Assembly (NCBI GenBank): GCA_950295325.1
Contig: OX485805.1
Coordinates: forward strand, 25,839,501-25,903,500
DNA length: 64,000 bases
From: Polytrichum commune
Taxonomy: Eukaryota; Streptophyta; Polytrichopsida; Polytrichales; Polytrichaceae
Direction of reading: 5' to 3'
Part shown: positions 35,801 to 47,488 of the stretch, piece by piece
Numbering within the stretch: the stretch's first letter is position 1
Layout of the letters: every line of letters begins with the position of its first letter
Position numbers and translations under genes: made by a program
Notes under the pieces: model-generated
What the model was told of the DNA's origin: nothing
Databases searched by the model: none
Seen by the model: only the letters and a program-made list of their open reading frames with translations

Positions 35801-37328
35801 TTTTGAGCATATTCCTCGAAAATGAGCTCAAAAGGTTGTACTCTACATATCCATACCCTTCCCTATTGCCATAAAGACCTTGGAAGGGTTCATTTGACCT
35901 ATTTCAAGAATGAAAACAACCATCAACATCATTTCAACATTTTGATCATTCATAACAATTTGTTAAGATGCCAATAAGACGAAAATCATGTGTTTCATGA
36001 ACACGAAAAGAGCAAGGACAACTACATCCATGGCTATCAAATTTGAAAAGATGGTGAACACATGTTTCTATGATGATACAAGTACTTGAAGGCATATGTC
36101 GGGGCTTTGCATTGGAGATGGGGCTTGGGACTTGTACATGGGACTTTGCACTTTACACGGGCAAGTCTTAAGCCCCATCTAAATCATATTTTAATGGCCT
36201 CTTTAGGCTCATAAGTTGGGACTTGTTGACATGGGTGGGACTTGGGACTTGGAACCATGTGTGAACTACCTCATAGTTATAGATGCATTAATTGAGTTTG
36301 AGGAATAATTGGTTCAAATTCAAGACCTCGAGAACATCATTGATCCATTTAGAGGGTTTAAAAAATATTTATTAATTTCATAAAGGAAAACCGAAAGATG
36401 CCAACATGCAACCGGTTGATCTTGGAAACACTAGGATCTTGACCAATTATGCCCACAAACCTCCTTGGACACTACTGACGTGGACAATGAAAGTCGTTCT
36501 TCTTGAACTCCTAAATGGTCGAACTATTTCTCCAATTTATAGATTGATTTCCAACTTTGACTTCTCATAACATTATTAAGTTAAGTTTGTACACTAAGTG
36601 GGGCCAAGAATAAGCTGGATTTAATTCGGAATCATACTTAGTCCATTTTTACATCAGAGCATTGCATTGGGTGTGTATTTGTAGTCTCTGTATATTATGT
36701 TAAGTTGGGGTAGGGGGATGTATATGGGTGAGGGGGTGTAATGGGGGCTTGGTATTTCTCTAGAAGTCATGGTTCTTGAGGATGAGATAGGTGAGGTACT
36801 TGATAGAGATTTTGCTAAGTCTTTACTTACATTGTTTGATGATGGTGATGGGTAGGTCAAGGTCTCTTAGTTGTTGATTATGAATTTGCATGGTTTCGTA
36901 GGTACTAGTGGTGAGGACGATGTAGGGATGTATTGGCCAATAGTTAGATTTTTTTAATTTAAATTTTTTTAAATTCCTTTTATGAGTGAGTTGTATGTGT
37001 CCATTTTATTTTTAGGTGATTGTGGTGACAATTGCTACTCCAATCGAAGTAACATTTCTAAAGATTGGCTGGATGTGTGGACTACTCTAATGCCTCCAAG
37101 CAATAACCTTATATATAACCGTTCAATTGTATCACATTCATCCATATGAACCACCTAAGTTCATTCTAAGTCCATTATTTCATCCCACATGGAACCATTT
37201 TTCATCCACTCTAAAATATCCTAGTTTCATCTAAAATTCATCAATCGCTATCGCGAGGGGGAAAGGGGGGGGGGGGGGGAGGGGGTACCTAACTTCCACA
37301 AAATTTTACATGAGCCATCATTGGTTGG
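32891..37328. other. No gene recognised; possible lone Harbinger-like end
   Basis: TTAGGGCCGGTTCACACGGG at 34031-34050 looks like a TSD (TTA) plus a Harbinger-type terminus, but no matching right end was found. ACTTCACATGGGTCCC near 34131 is a partial direct repeat of it. A C run lies at 35043-35055 and a G-rich run at 37265-37285. No gene was recognised. Confidence 0.4.
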
Positions 37329-37419
37329 GTTGGCCGAGTAGTGGGAGGATTGAAGGTTAAGCCACCCTTCCGAGGAATAGTACTCGGATAGGTGACTTTT
37401 TACCACCTTCCTAGCCAAC
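37329..37419 (+). ncRNA. 5S rRNA-like segment (degenerate; possible Cassandra-type LTR or 5S-derived SINE)
   Basis: The internal control region of 5S rRNA is recognisable. A box A-like AGGTTAAGCC and a box C-like TAGTACTCGGATAGGTGAC lie at exactly the spacing found in plant 5S genes (29 of 44 positions match a plant 5S sequence recalled from memory). GTTGGC at 37329 and GCCAAC at 37414 could form the terminal stem. About 30 nt of the 5' half is missing, so this is not a functional 5S gene. In plants the best-known dispersed carriers of 5S sequence are Cassandra TRIM elements; no second LTR copy was found nearby. Confidence 0.55.
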
Positions 37420-38535
37420 ACTCCAATCAAGCTCAAAGACCAACCGTTGATCTAGTCGTACATACATCTAATGGTTAGCATCTATAGCCAACTCTACCCT
37501 ATCTATTATTCTTTAAATCCCTAAATCCAATTGTCTTTGTCTGCTACCCTCTCGATCCAACGGCCTCTATCGGCTCAACTTTCATGCATTTCACGCTTTC
37601 ATCTGCATACGCCATAGTCCGCTCATACATTTATCTGCTCGATGTCTTCATCCGCATACGTTTTCATGCTCACACCTTCATCTACATGCGCCATCGTCAC
37701 CTCACGCCTTCATCCGCTTGATGTTGTGTCGGGTCCTTGTGTATTCTCTACTTATCTAAGCAATGCTAATTAATTGACATTAATATTATTTCTAATAACT
37801 AACTTTCTTTCTTACAAGAACGTGAGCCTTAACTTAAACTGCGAATGGTTTGGGTGGCTCATAATGACTTTGACTATGAATTGGTTGTGACAATATGTGA
37901 ATTTGATGAGTTGTATAATGATATTGGGGAAGAAGTGGACATGTTGTGGAGGGTGATACGTTGGAGGGGGAGGGGGGAAGGGGGATAGTGAGGATGTTGT
38001 GTACTTTAGGATGGCGTAAGAAGGTCTTGTTTGTTTCGTTTCAATCTTCACGGTTAAGAACTAATATGGGTTATACATAAATACAAAATTATTTAAGGAA
38101 GCTATGAGTAAGTACAAACCGTACCTTTGAGTTCACATATCCCACATGCCATGTAAATGTCACTCTAGTATATACAATTATATGAATGTATGTAGAGATA
38201 GGGTTCCTCATGCCCCCAAGTCCTTTAATTTATTCAAAATGCAATATTGTCAATTTGCAAGATCAAATGCCATTAAATTCTAAGGAAGAAGCCAATCAAT
38301 CAAAATCCATTGATATTTTCTTTAAAAAAATCATTAATTTTATTACTTAAAAACAATTGAGGTACCTAAAGACTTTTGGCATAGCAATTTCAATTGTTTG
38401 TTATAGATCCATCAAATATGCTTATTACATATTATAAGGATTTTGTTGAACTAGCCATGATACTATGGATAATTTGCAAAGTTGGATTGTTAGTACGAAT
38501 TCATGCACTTATTATGCCCACATGTGACATGGCTC
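37420..38535. other. No gene recognised
   Basis: Includes short, loosely repeated CATCCGCATACG and TTCATCTGC phrases at 37590-37710. No coding signal. Confidence 0.45.
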
Positions 38536-38538
38536 TTA

Positions 38539-39861
38539 GAGCATCACCAATGGGCGCCTGTCAAATGCGCCCGTCAAAGGCCATTTGAAGGGCCCTCAGG
38601 GCACTGCAGGCGAGCGGCGTGGGGAGGTGCCGGGCAATAGCCTCAATGCGGCACCCGCCATGCAGTCTAGGTACCCATTCCCGCAGCCATGATGGCGTTG
38701 CAGGCCGGCCACGGTGGCCTGAGCGGGGTAGCCACGGAGGCATGGGCCGGCTCCCATAGAGTAGTTGCACTAATGCAGACCTTGGATAACTCACCAACTT
38801 ATTCAACTATTGGTTAACAAATCGCCTTTGATAACTATAGTTGTTCATGATTTGACCTGCCAAAAAATGTAGTTAACTATAGTTGTTTTAAATTTAGTTT
38901 GCCAAAAACTCTAGTTAACTCTAGTTATATTTAGTTAACTAAGTATCTAGTAAACTAAAGTTGAGCACAACATGTTAACGGAATTCTATTGTAATGTTGT
39001 AGTGTCACTAGTGTGTTATTTGTGTTGGTGGTGTACATGGAGATTGTTTCAGAGCCCAACATTGTGACATATAACATTGAGCCCAATCTATTGTAATGAG
39101 TGTATAAAGGCGTTTCTTGATGATCCTCAGTGGCTTGAGCATATTAAAGACCCTAAATTGAAGCATATCAAGAGGCAAAGTTCTCTGAATATATAATGAT
39201 ACTTGGAATTTTCTAGTTAGCTATAATTGTTATTCAAATCGGTTTGAATTTTTTCTAGTTAACTATAGTTGTTCCCTAAAAATGTATTGAAAAACTATAG
39301 TTATTTTGGCAGTTCTCCAAGGCCTGCACTACTGTGATTAATGTGACTAATGCCTTGTGAGGGCATTAGTCACATAAATTGCAGGGCACTAATGTGACTA
39401 ATGCCTTGTGAGGGTGTTGGTCACATTAGTCGCAAGGCACTAATGTAACTAATATGACAAATGTGATTGTGATTAAGAGTGAAGATTGAAAGAAAGAAAA
39501 AAACAGCATAAGATACGAAAGGAAAAACAAAAAATCACGCTAGCATGAAGACACAAAATGGAGACCAAGAAATTAGGCCACCATCCATACACAAAACAAA
39601 GACCAAAAAATCAAGCCAACATCAAGACACGAAACAAACACCAAAAAGAATCCTTGGCCTTCCCGCCTCTATGACTACTATCCATGCATTGACTATGTCT
39701 AGCAGGAGGAATAAAGCTCATGGCAAAGGGACAAAATTTGCTGAGACCGGGAGGTATTTGGCGAGACATGGGAGATTAACGGGAGTCTTCCCGAACCCAT
39801 TGAGGCGCGCCGAAATTGCCACGCCTGCCAAGCGCCGTTGGCGGGCACATTGCAGATGCTC
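38539..39861. mobile_element. Harbinger-like element (MITE-3) with GAGCATC termini
   Basis: Left end GAGCATCACCAATGGGCGCC; the right end in reverse is GAGCATCTGCAATGTGCCCG. TTA flanks both sides (38536-38538, 39862-39864). The 1323-bp element has GC-rich ends and an AT-rich centre carrying repeated TAGTTAACTATAGTT palindromes (38810-39300) and two hairpin units. No transposase was recognised. The TTA duplication supports PIF/Harbinger. Confidence 0.7.
39341..39426. repeat. Two tandem hairpin units
   Basis: Unit 1: arms 39341-39354 (ATGTGACTAATGCC) and 39362-39375 are perfectly complementary around 7 bases. Unit 2 (39392-39426) repeats the left arm exactly, with a right arm carrying a few changes. 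It lies in the centre of MITE-3. Confidence 0.85.
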
Positions 39862-39864
39862 TTA

Positions 39865-41479
39865 ATCTTAAAGCATTTGAAAAGCCTTATTCATGACATG
39901 ACATGCACCAAAACATGTAAGCTACATCATGTCATTTAAACTCATTACATGTCAAAAGCGACCTATCCAAATTTAATTCATTCATCATGTGCATTTTTTA
40001 GTTTGTACATGGTATGAAGATTGGACCCCCTCCCCCCCTCCTTCCCCCAAACACTAAAAGTAATACTTGCTATGTGATGCCATAGCTACTACTGAACAAT
40101 TCTATTGATGTGAGGAAAAAATTAGTGTGGGACCCTCTATTTGTCGAGTAGGGTGAAAATAATGAGAGTCCAAGACCCGGGGTATTCCCCATCACTTTTC
40201 CTTTAAGACTAACGACCAACACCGTACATAAGATAAAATTGTCATCGTACACAAAAGTAGCCTAGAATAAGATATCACAACATCAAATTCTTAGAAAGTC
40301 AATCAATGTCTCCCTCAAAGGGTTTCAAAGTCACAATTTGTCGTGGGTTGAAAATTAACATGAACCGCACTAATAAAGACTATTTGTTGTAGTTGTCATC
40401 CACTGCACATTTAATTTGTAGAGTATTTAAGCTGCATTCACAAAATATGCGGAATCCTCCATGTGTATAGGACACATAATTTCCATGCAATTCTTGAGCC
40501 CTTGGAGCTTGCAAAGCAAGCTTGAGGATGTTATGCAAACCCACGAATACAAAACTATATGATGATTTGGAGACTTAGCAAGGTTTCCTAGAAATTGCGT
40601 AAGTAAGTAGGTCGCATATTGAGCTTGGGCCCCCTTAGAACTTTACGTAAGAAGTTAAACAAATGATAACCCAACATTGGAATTGGTGACCCTAAACGAG
40701 GTGGGCCAACTTTATGACTCATTTTCCATGCCACATGGCATGTAGCATGCCCTTGACCCTCCCCCCTGACGTGGATAAGAATACTTATGTGATCCAATTG
40801 ATTCCCATTCCCACTTTCTAGGAACCCTTGACTTTGGTCACTTATGTGTGTTCCCAATGGTGTTCCTTGGAGCATACCTATATAGAAAATTAGTGGAACA
40901 TCGTTGAGAACTCCCCCCTCCACGCCAAAAGACAAGGATCTCAAAGTGAATGTAAGTTTGACTTGGAGGTTGGGGGATGGATATTGGAATATATGTGAAA
41001 CTCTAATTGGTCATGTGGGAGGCCTCATACATTTGAAAACATTGGTTTTGAAACAGAGCTTGGTGAGCCAAGGTAAAAGACTTTTGGTCTTGGCATGTGC
41101 CTAACTTTGAGGAGTTTAGTTTCGAGGTTGGTCCCTCTTTTATCGAGTATAAACATATGTTTTCAACTCCGATCCAATTGGTGCCTTCTCAGGGTCAACT
41201 GCCACATGTGATAGTCCATGCTAGAGGACAAGGCAAGGCAAAAACAAATCAAGCCATGAGGAGGAGCAAATGTGTAGGAGCAAATGTGTAGGAGTTTTCA
41301 CGGTTGCTAGCACAAATAATAGAAATGACACTCGTCCAAAGAAATTGGAGCCTAAATTTAAGCTCCGTAGCATATCACTATGGCAAGAACAAAATGGTTG
41401 AAGGTTGTATGGGGTTGGCTTGAAGCTTGGAGACCAAGTGTGGAGATATTCGAAAGGATATACTACAATTGTCATGCCC
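39865..41479. other. No gene recognised
   Basis: Two C-rich runs near 40027-40050. ORFs of up to 118 codons have no recognisable domain. Confidence 0.5.
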
Positions 41480-41482
41480 TTA

Positions 41483-42641
41483 GGGGCGGTTTACACTATG
41501 GACCATGAAGTCGTCCCACGGCCGTCTAAGCGATGTGATTGGACGTTGAAGTCGTCCCAGGACGACTTGGGTTTACACCAAGGAAAAAATGGCCGAGTGA
41601 CCACGGAAGTTGAGGTCCACAAAATATTTTTTTTAAGCCTACTCTATCCACTGCCATGGTCCAACGGGTTTTCCGTTGGGACAAGCAAAAGAGGTGGTCC
41701 GGGAAAAAGAGCAAGGGCCCATGTCATAAAAATGCCGTTTTAATGATTTTTATTTATTTCTTTAATGATTTATTTTCCAACTTAATTAATGATTTTCTTC
41801 GGCTACAGTTAGAAGGTTGTAAAACTGTAAATACATATTTCCATTATGGTTGAAAGCACAGTAGAAAATGCCCGTTTTTTTGCAAGAAATTGATCATTTG
41901 TATTTGTTCTTTTCATCACTATCCAACCGATGCAATGACATTGCTATCCTATCTTGCACCGACACCGTAACCCTGAATTGAGTAATTTTTTTCTCAAATA
42001 CGGACCTAACCTCTCACACAAAAATCTGAATGTATTGTGTGTCACTCGAGTTCGCTTTCTAAATTCATTCTCCGTCCACGAACCCAACAATAAACGGTCT
42101 ACAAATCCAATCATCCGTTCTTGACTCCATATACTCCTCTCTCTATACCCCATATTCTCATAAACCAAGCTCAAAATTGCTAACTTATCCCATTCTCCTT
42201 GCAAAATCAGCGCTTGAATATCTACCACATGCTTTACGAGCATGTACAAAAACATGTACAATCCTAAAAGCAAAACAAATGTCCTCCTCCTCTCCTCCAT
42301 TGCTTGCTGAAATTTTAGGTTCAAGCAAGCGAAAACTACAAGACAAATGAAGAGAAAAGAAGTGAAGAGAAGAGAAGTCAATAGAAGAGAAGAGAATGGT
42401 CAAACTTGACTTTTTCCAAAAACTGTTTTTTTATTATTATTAAAAAAATCAGCACCTCCACTTTTTGGTGCATGGTCATTCTTCATGGTCCACATTCGGT
42501 TTACACCTAGTGAAGGGCCCATGAACCATGAAAACTAATATTTTAGTAACTCGGATCATGGAAGTCGTCCCATGAAGTCGTTCCATGCAAAATAGGCCTC
42601 TTACGTGGGACGACTTCATGGTCCATAGTGTAAACTGCCCC
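41483..42641. mobile_element. MITE-1 family member retaining a transposase fragment (PIF/Harbinger)
   Basis: Inverted termini beginning GGGGCGGTTTACACTATGG on the left and, in reverse, GGGGCAGTTTACACTATGG on the right. TTA flanks both sides (41480-41482, 42642-42644). The outer regions match the short MITE-1 copies. The extra ~600 bp in the middle encodes part of a Harbinger transposase on the minus strand. This links the MITE family to its autonomous parent. Confidence 0.88.
41944..42381 (-). pseudogene. HARBI1-like transposase, N-terminal fragment
   Basis: A 145-codon open frame. The likely true start is the Met of MEERRR near 42300; upstream codons look like leader sequence. The C-terminal half reads GSWTENEFRKRTRVTHNTFR followed by FLCERLGPYLRKK. 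This is the characteristic segment before the DDE domain in PIF/Harbinger (HARBI1) nucleases, where a '…F++ +RM+ + TF L + L P+ +K' pattern is usual. The frame ends soon after, and the whole catalytic DDE nuclease domain is missing. A family protein of some 350-450 residues has therefore been cut to about a third and cannot transpose by itself. It sits inside the MITE-1 termini at 41483-42641. No helper Myb-like gene is visible. Confidence 0.65.
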
Positions 42642-42644
42642 TTA

Positions 42645-43561
42645 ACCCCTAAGTGCCCGAGCAACCATATATGGTTGATCAAAAATTTCGGCTCGTTTGT
42701 GTGTGGGCAGGTAAATTCCTTTGACCGCGTAAATTTTTTTGGCGGGCAGTATGGAAGGGCAACTTTTGGATTGAGGCATTTTTGACCAAAAAGAGTAAAT
42801 ATTCAATTTTAGAGAGGGTCGCAAAGGCATATATGTCCGTGATGTAGGGAATGGGTGGAGAAAGTGCTTTACTATTTCCTCAATGTTTCAGCTAATTGGA
42901 CTATTGTACTTGTTTTTGACATCCAAAGAGTTCTCATTATTCATTTCTTTTGAAAAGTGTTGTAGTGGAAAGAGTAAAAAAATTCCGTATTTTTGACCGT
43001 CGAATATTAGTATTCACGATTACCAATGTGAAGTGATTTGCAATATCAAATCGGCAAGTGTTAAAATAAAGAAAATGCATTTCAAGAATTGCAAGGAGGA
43101 TTGCGAAATGATTGGGATAGCTCTATATGCATACATAGGGTCTTTGGAATCACATTTTCGTATTCTTTCACATGTTGGAGTTGTTCGTGTCACCTCAAAT
43201 TCCTAAAAACACTTATGAGCAAATCATACCAACATTGTGGGGAGGGGCGGCATACAAAAAAAAGAATGTATACATTTCTCTTGTTTGAAACTCACAACTC
43301 TTATGCAATCTCAGTCTCAAAATTGGTATGCATACTAATAAACAAGTTCTTTAAACATCTATACGGTTAGATTTTGGATAAAAGACAAATTCTTCCATTG
43401 AGGATTGTATTAAAGCCATGCACATATTTCTTAGGAAAAGTGCATTCCGAAAGGCTTGGGCACTTAGGGGTTAATTGGAGTAACCCGACACTCAACCTAT
43501 GAGAGTGGATATTGGGGTGACACCCAAGTCATGTGAGGCGACGAGACGATGATCACCCACA

Positions 43562-43593
<32 letters not shown>

Positions 43594-44937
43594 GGTGGGT
43601 GGGTGGGTGGGGGGGAAGTGGGTGGGGGTGGCTAAGCACCAATGTGGCACGAAAGAGGTGCTAAAGAATCACACTAAACCTTGAGAAGGCTAGTTTAGGG
43701 TTTGTCTCAAAGGGGGTCACATGATGCCTGCTAGGGACATCAAGACTCTTTTAATTGCCTAGAACCATAAGTCATCCTAGTCAAGTGATTGAAACAACAT
43801 TGGGAGAGGTAACCTGCAAGGGCTTTCAAATGATGTAAAGAATGTCCCAATTGAATAAGGGATGTGGTTGGTAGAGTCCGTCAAAGTCTACAGGGATGTC
43901 GGCTCCAAAAATGATAGTTGGTCCCACTTTGGGTGGACTTTTTGTTCTTTGATGGTAAGGTATGTAGGACCAAAAAATTATGTGAGTGGGGAAGGGTAGT
44001 GAAGTCATAGAGTGGTGTCCTGGGATGTTCCCCAAACCTAAGACTAATGCGGCTAGTCCTAGTGGAGCTATTTGGGCTCCTTTGTGACAAACACCGGTAA
44101 GGGCATATCCCATACTCTTGATTGAGAGACTCGAGGCTAGTGAGTGATAATGATAACTTGCAATGAGTTTAAGGAATGTCCCTAAGACTAGGAGATGGGG
44201 GTGGCCTGACTCTAAATTGGGGACCGGGGTATATCATAGTGGGGCATACGCCATGCTTTTTGCACTGAGATTTATTGAAGGAAATGGACTAACTTGTGCG
44301 TGACTTTGGTTGCACATGGTTCATGGCATCACAAATCCATTGAATCCCACTTGGTGGCTGCCATTGTCGCACAATGGGTTGCTTTTGAACTCATTGTGGG
44401 TTTGAGTTGAGACAACAACATATGGTTGTTGTAATCTTGGGGTGATAATTTCCCATATTATAAACTTGTACATATTTTGGTTTAAAACATTTTAGAATAA
44501 TAGTCATAAATGAAAATTTCTTTAAATTGACATTTTCTTATAGGACTTATTTATAGATATTTTCAAAATATATTTATATATTATATTGATACATTTTTCC
44601 ATTTAGTTACATGCTTTTGTAAGGTTTATTTTTCTAAGTTGGATGACATGTATCCTAGGGCAATCTTCTCCAGTAGTTTGTTGTTTAATTAAACTTACAA
44701 AACATTTTCTATACACAAAACAGACACAATAACTTATTTCTTGATTTTATTAGAGGTTAGGGACCAACCTCTTTAGAAGGTGAAGTAGTCGCTTGTGAGG
44801 GCTCATGCTAGAAATTTAATGTATTTGGAAAAGCGACATTGATGAGGACCGAATTGCTTGCTAACCAATGAAACAACCAAATTTAGCCCTTGATAACGCC
44901 TTCATTACATGCGTTGTTGTTAAGGCATGGTTAATAT
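42645..44937. other. No gene recognised; G-rich repeat
   Basis: Includes the (TG)n/(GGGT)n tract listed separately. The remainder shows chance ORFs only. Confidence 0.5.
43562..43631 (+). repeat. (TG)n(GGGT)n tract with G-quadruplex potential
   Basis: About 12 TG units run into seven or more GGGT/GGGG blocks. The plus strand has well over four G3 runs separated by single T, the pattern expected for a very stable parallel quadruplex. Confidence 0.9.
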
Positions 44938-44940
44938 TAA

Positions 44941-45439
44941 GGCCCACTTCACACAGGAGACTAAGAGCCCGTGACCATTACACTTCAAGCACTCTCATTG
45001 GTGGAAATGGCGGAGCCGGTCCAAGTTTGCTTCACGCTACGCTTGAGGGACCAACAAAGTATGTGAATGCAAGATGGATGTAAACTCTACATGGATTCCT
45101 ACATGGCATTGAATGGATCATGTTTCATGATCACTTGGATTGTTTTCAAAAACCACATCCTGGAGGTAGGTCTAGCACAAAACCAGGACACCATGGCACT
45201 CCGAACGCTCACAACCGTTGATTTATTCTATTTTATCATGTGTGAAGACCCACATGAATAGAAATTCATTGAAATAACATTTGGTTGAGGGCCCGGTCAC
45301 ATATGAAATCACACTACACTTGAGGGTCCATGACCACACTACATAATTTTGGAGGTGTGTTGGGACGGCTTTTGGACACTTTCTTTTGGGCTCTCTCAAT
45401 TTCATGGTCACGGCTCTTGGCTCGTGGGTGAAGTAGCCC
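44941..45439. mobile_element. MITE-2 (Harbinger/Tourist-like), full copy
   Basis: Left end GGCCCACTTCACACAGGAG; the right end in reverse is GGGCTACTTCACCCACGAG. TAA flanks both sides (44938-44940, 45440-45442). It is 499 bp and aligns in inverted orientation with 54570-55069 over its whole length. Confidence 0.88.
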
Positions 45440-45442
45440 TAA

Positions 45443-45869
45443 ACCACATGCAACAACTTGTAAAGCTCAGAGCCACAATCGTGGGCGAGACTGTGATAGC
45501 CATATAAACTCACAACATCCACATTCACATCCAACAACTTACAACCATTCTAGTGAAATCCATTCATACTACCGCATGACAATGCCATATGCCTCCAAAA
45601 CGCCCTAATGATTTAGTTCTAAGGGCACACATTTTGGTTGAGCAACGTTGGGTCCTTCCCTAGGCACCACATACTACCATACAATGGGCGCTATCTAGGA
45701 TTAGGGATGACTCCCGAGCACCCTCTCGCGGCATTGGGGAGAGAGAAGACCCCCCCCCCCTTACAAAATACCCTAAAACTTTTCGGGCATGGCATGATAT
45801 CGGGCACCCCAAAACTAGTGCCCACAATGGCACACCATGGCTTTGATCCACTCTCCGGTGTGAGTACGC
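45443..45869. other. No gene recognised; poly-C
   Basis: About 430 bp between MITE-2 and MITE-1, with a 10-base C run near 45751. Confidence 0.5.
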
Positions 45870-46359
45870 TAAGGGCCGTTTACACCATGGACCATGAAGT
45901 CGGACCATGGAAGATGGCATTTTTTCATGGTCCGACTTGATGGTCCAACTTCCATGATCTGATTTCTTCAAAAATCAATTTACAAGTTTTTGGGCCCTTC
46001 ACTAGGTGTAAAGCAAATGTGGACCAAGAGGAATGACCATGTACCAAAAAGTGAATGTGCTGATTTTTTTAATATATGCCCAAAAAGGACAGTTTGAATT
46101 TTTTTCAAGTATGACCAGTCTATTGTCTTCACTTGTCTTCATCTCCTCTTCCTATAAAATATAATTCGTCAATAATTTATTATAATAGTGTTTCTCTATC
46201 ATGGGCCCTGCCTTTTTTCTACCAAAGTGCCTCTTTTGCCTCTCCCACCACAAAACCCGTTGGACCATGCTAGTGGATAATGTAGGCCTTAAAATATGTC
46301 TTTTGGGGACCTCGAACTCCATGGTCACTCGGACATTTTTTCCTTGGTGTAAACTAAAG

Positions 46360-46374
46360 TGATCCTAGGACGAG
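46360..46374 (+). repeat. LINE target site duplication, left copy
   Basis: TGATCCTAGGACGAG is repeated exactly at 50104-50118 and occurs once, in related form, in uninterrupted MITE-1 copies. Confidence 0.95.
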
Positions 46375-46375
46375 A

Positions 46376-47488
46376 GCATTCTCATTACAAAATGCCTACT
46401 TAAGATGCATAGGAAAACAACTACAAAACGCCCTCAACGATAAAGGTCGAATTGGGAAAATATATGCCGGGCTACTACAATTCATACTCGCCAAATATGG
46501 GGGCTCTAAGGATATCACTCGTATTAAATACCATCATTGTGTTAGGTCGCCCATCACTAGAACATTATTCCTGCTCAAACATAAAGCCGGAGTCCATCTA
46601 AAAAGTACACTACATAACTTCTTACTAACCCCATCCCCACTTGAAAATGCATGGGTGCAGGAAGCACCAACACTCCATGACCTCAATCCCAACATCTCAC
46701 TTAAATTATTACACAAATTACTAGTACATAATATAACCACACTAGACCAAATCACCATGCCTAATGGCACCACTCTAATGAGTCCGGATGAATTCAAAAT
46801 ATATTATTCCACTCCTTCTAAACTCATCCAAAGCGCACTTAATATCGCAAACCAATTATTCTGCCATCCCCCTTGCAATCAATGCCCTTCACCATGCCAA
46901 CAACACCATCCTCCAAGATCTCTCAAAAACAAATATATCAAAAGACACCACAACATCTTACCCCGCCCACCGACCGCCCCCGTACATCCTCCTACCCTTC
47001 ACACCCCCCCTCCCAACAACATGCTTAACAATCCCCGAAAATTCCCCATACATAAAATACTAGATCATAAACAAAACCAATCCAATGACCATAACGGCAT
47101 AAAAAGCACAGTCACGTCCTACCTCTGCCAATGGACCACGACAAACAACACCACATATAATAAATGGCGTACACAAAGAGACCTTTACCCATACTGTGAA
47201 GCCACCACATGTAACCACAACACAGCCTTGCTGATTCATTACTACACAGAAAGACAACACAAACATTTTTCGAACATCATTAATGCCTACTTCTCCAAAG
47301 ACCAACAACGAGACACAAGGTACGTCACACCAACCACGATAATCCCACTCGCACATATCTCTATTAATGAATTTAACCCAGAAAACGACATCGAAACAAA
47401 CTCTAATACCATACAAACACAATTTGATGTCGCCCACATTTACGAGGACATGGACGACACCTCATCACCATCCCGAAAACTAGACTAA
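46376..47488 (+). pseudogene. LINE polyprotein part A: region downstream of RT (thumb/linker)
   Basis: Open in frame from the 5' truncation point to TAA at 47486-47488, 370 codons. The first Met, at 46655, is internal and not a true start. Helical, K/R-containing text (LRCIGKQLQNALNDKGRIG, then KYGGSKDITRIKYHHC) fits the thumb region that follows RT in LINEs. The middle has a Cys/His cluster (CHPPCNQCPSPCQQHH) of zinc-knuckle appearance, then a proline-rich linker. No RT motif (such as the catalytic DD) is present. Its stop overlaps the next ATG as TAATG. The next reading frame is also open back to 47428, so a simple 1-bp indel between 47428 and 47486 would explain the break. Confidence 0.65.

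Noticed and set aside
41405-41743. 112-codon plus-strand ORF
   Set aside because: Crosses the terminal inverted repeat of the MITE-1 copy and has no motif.
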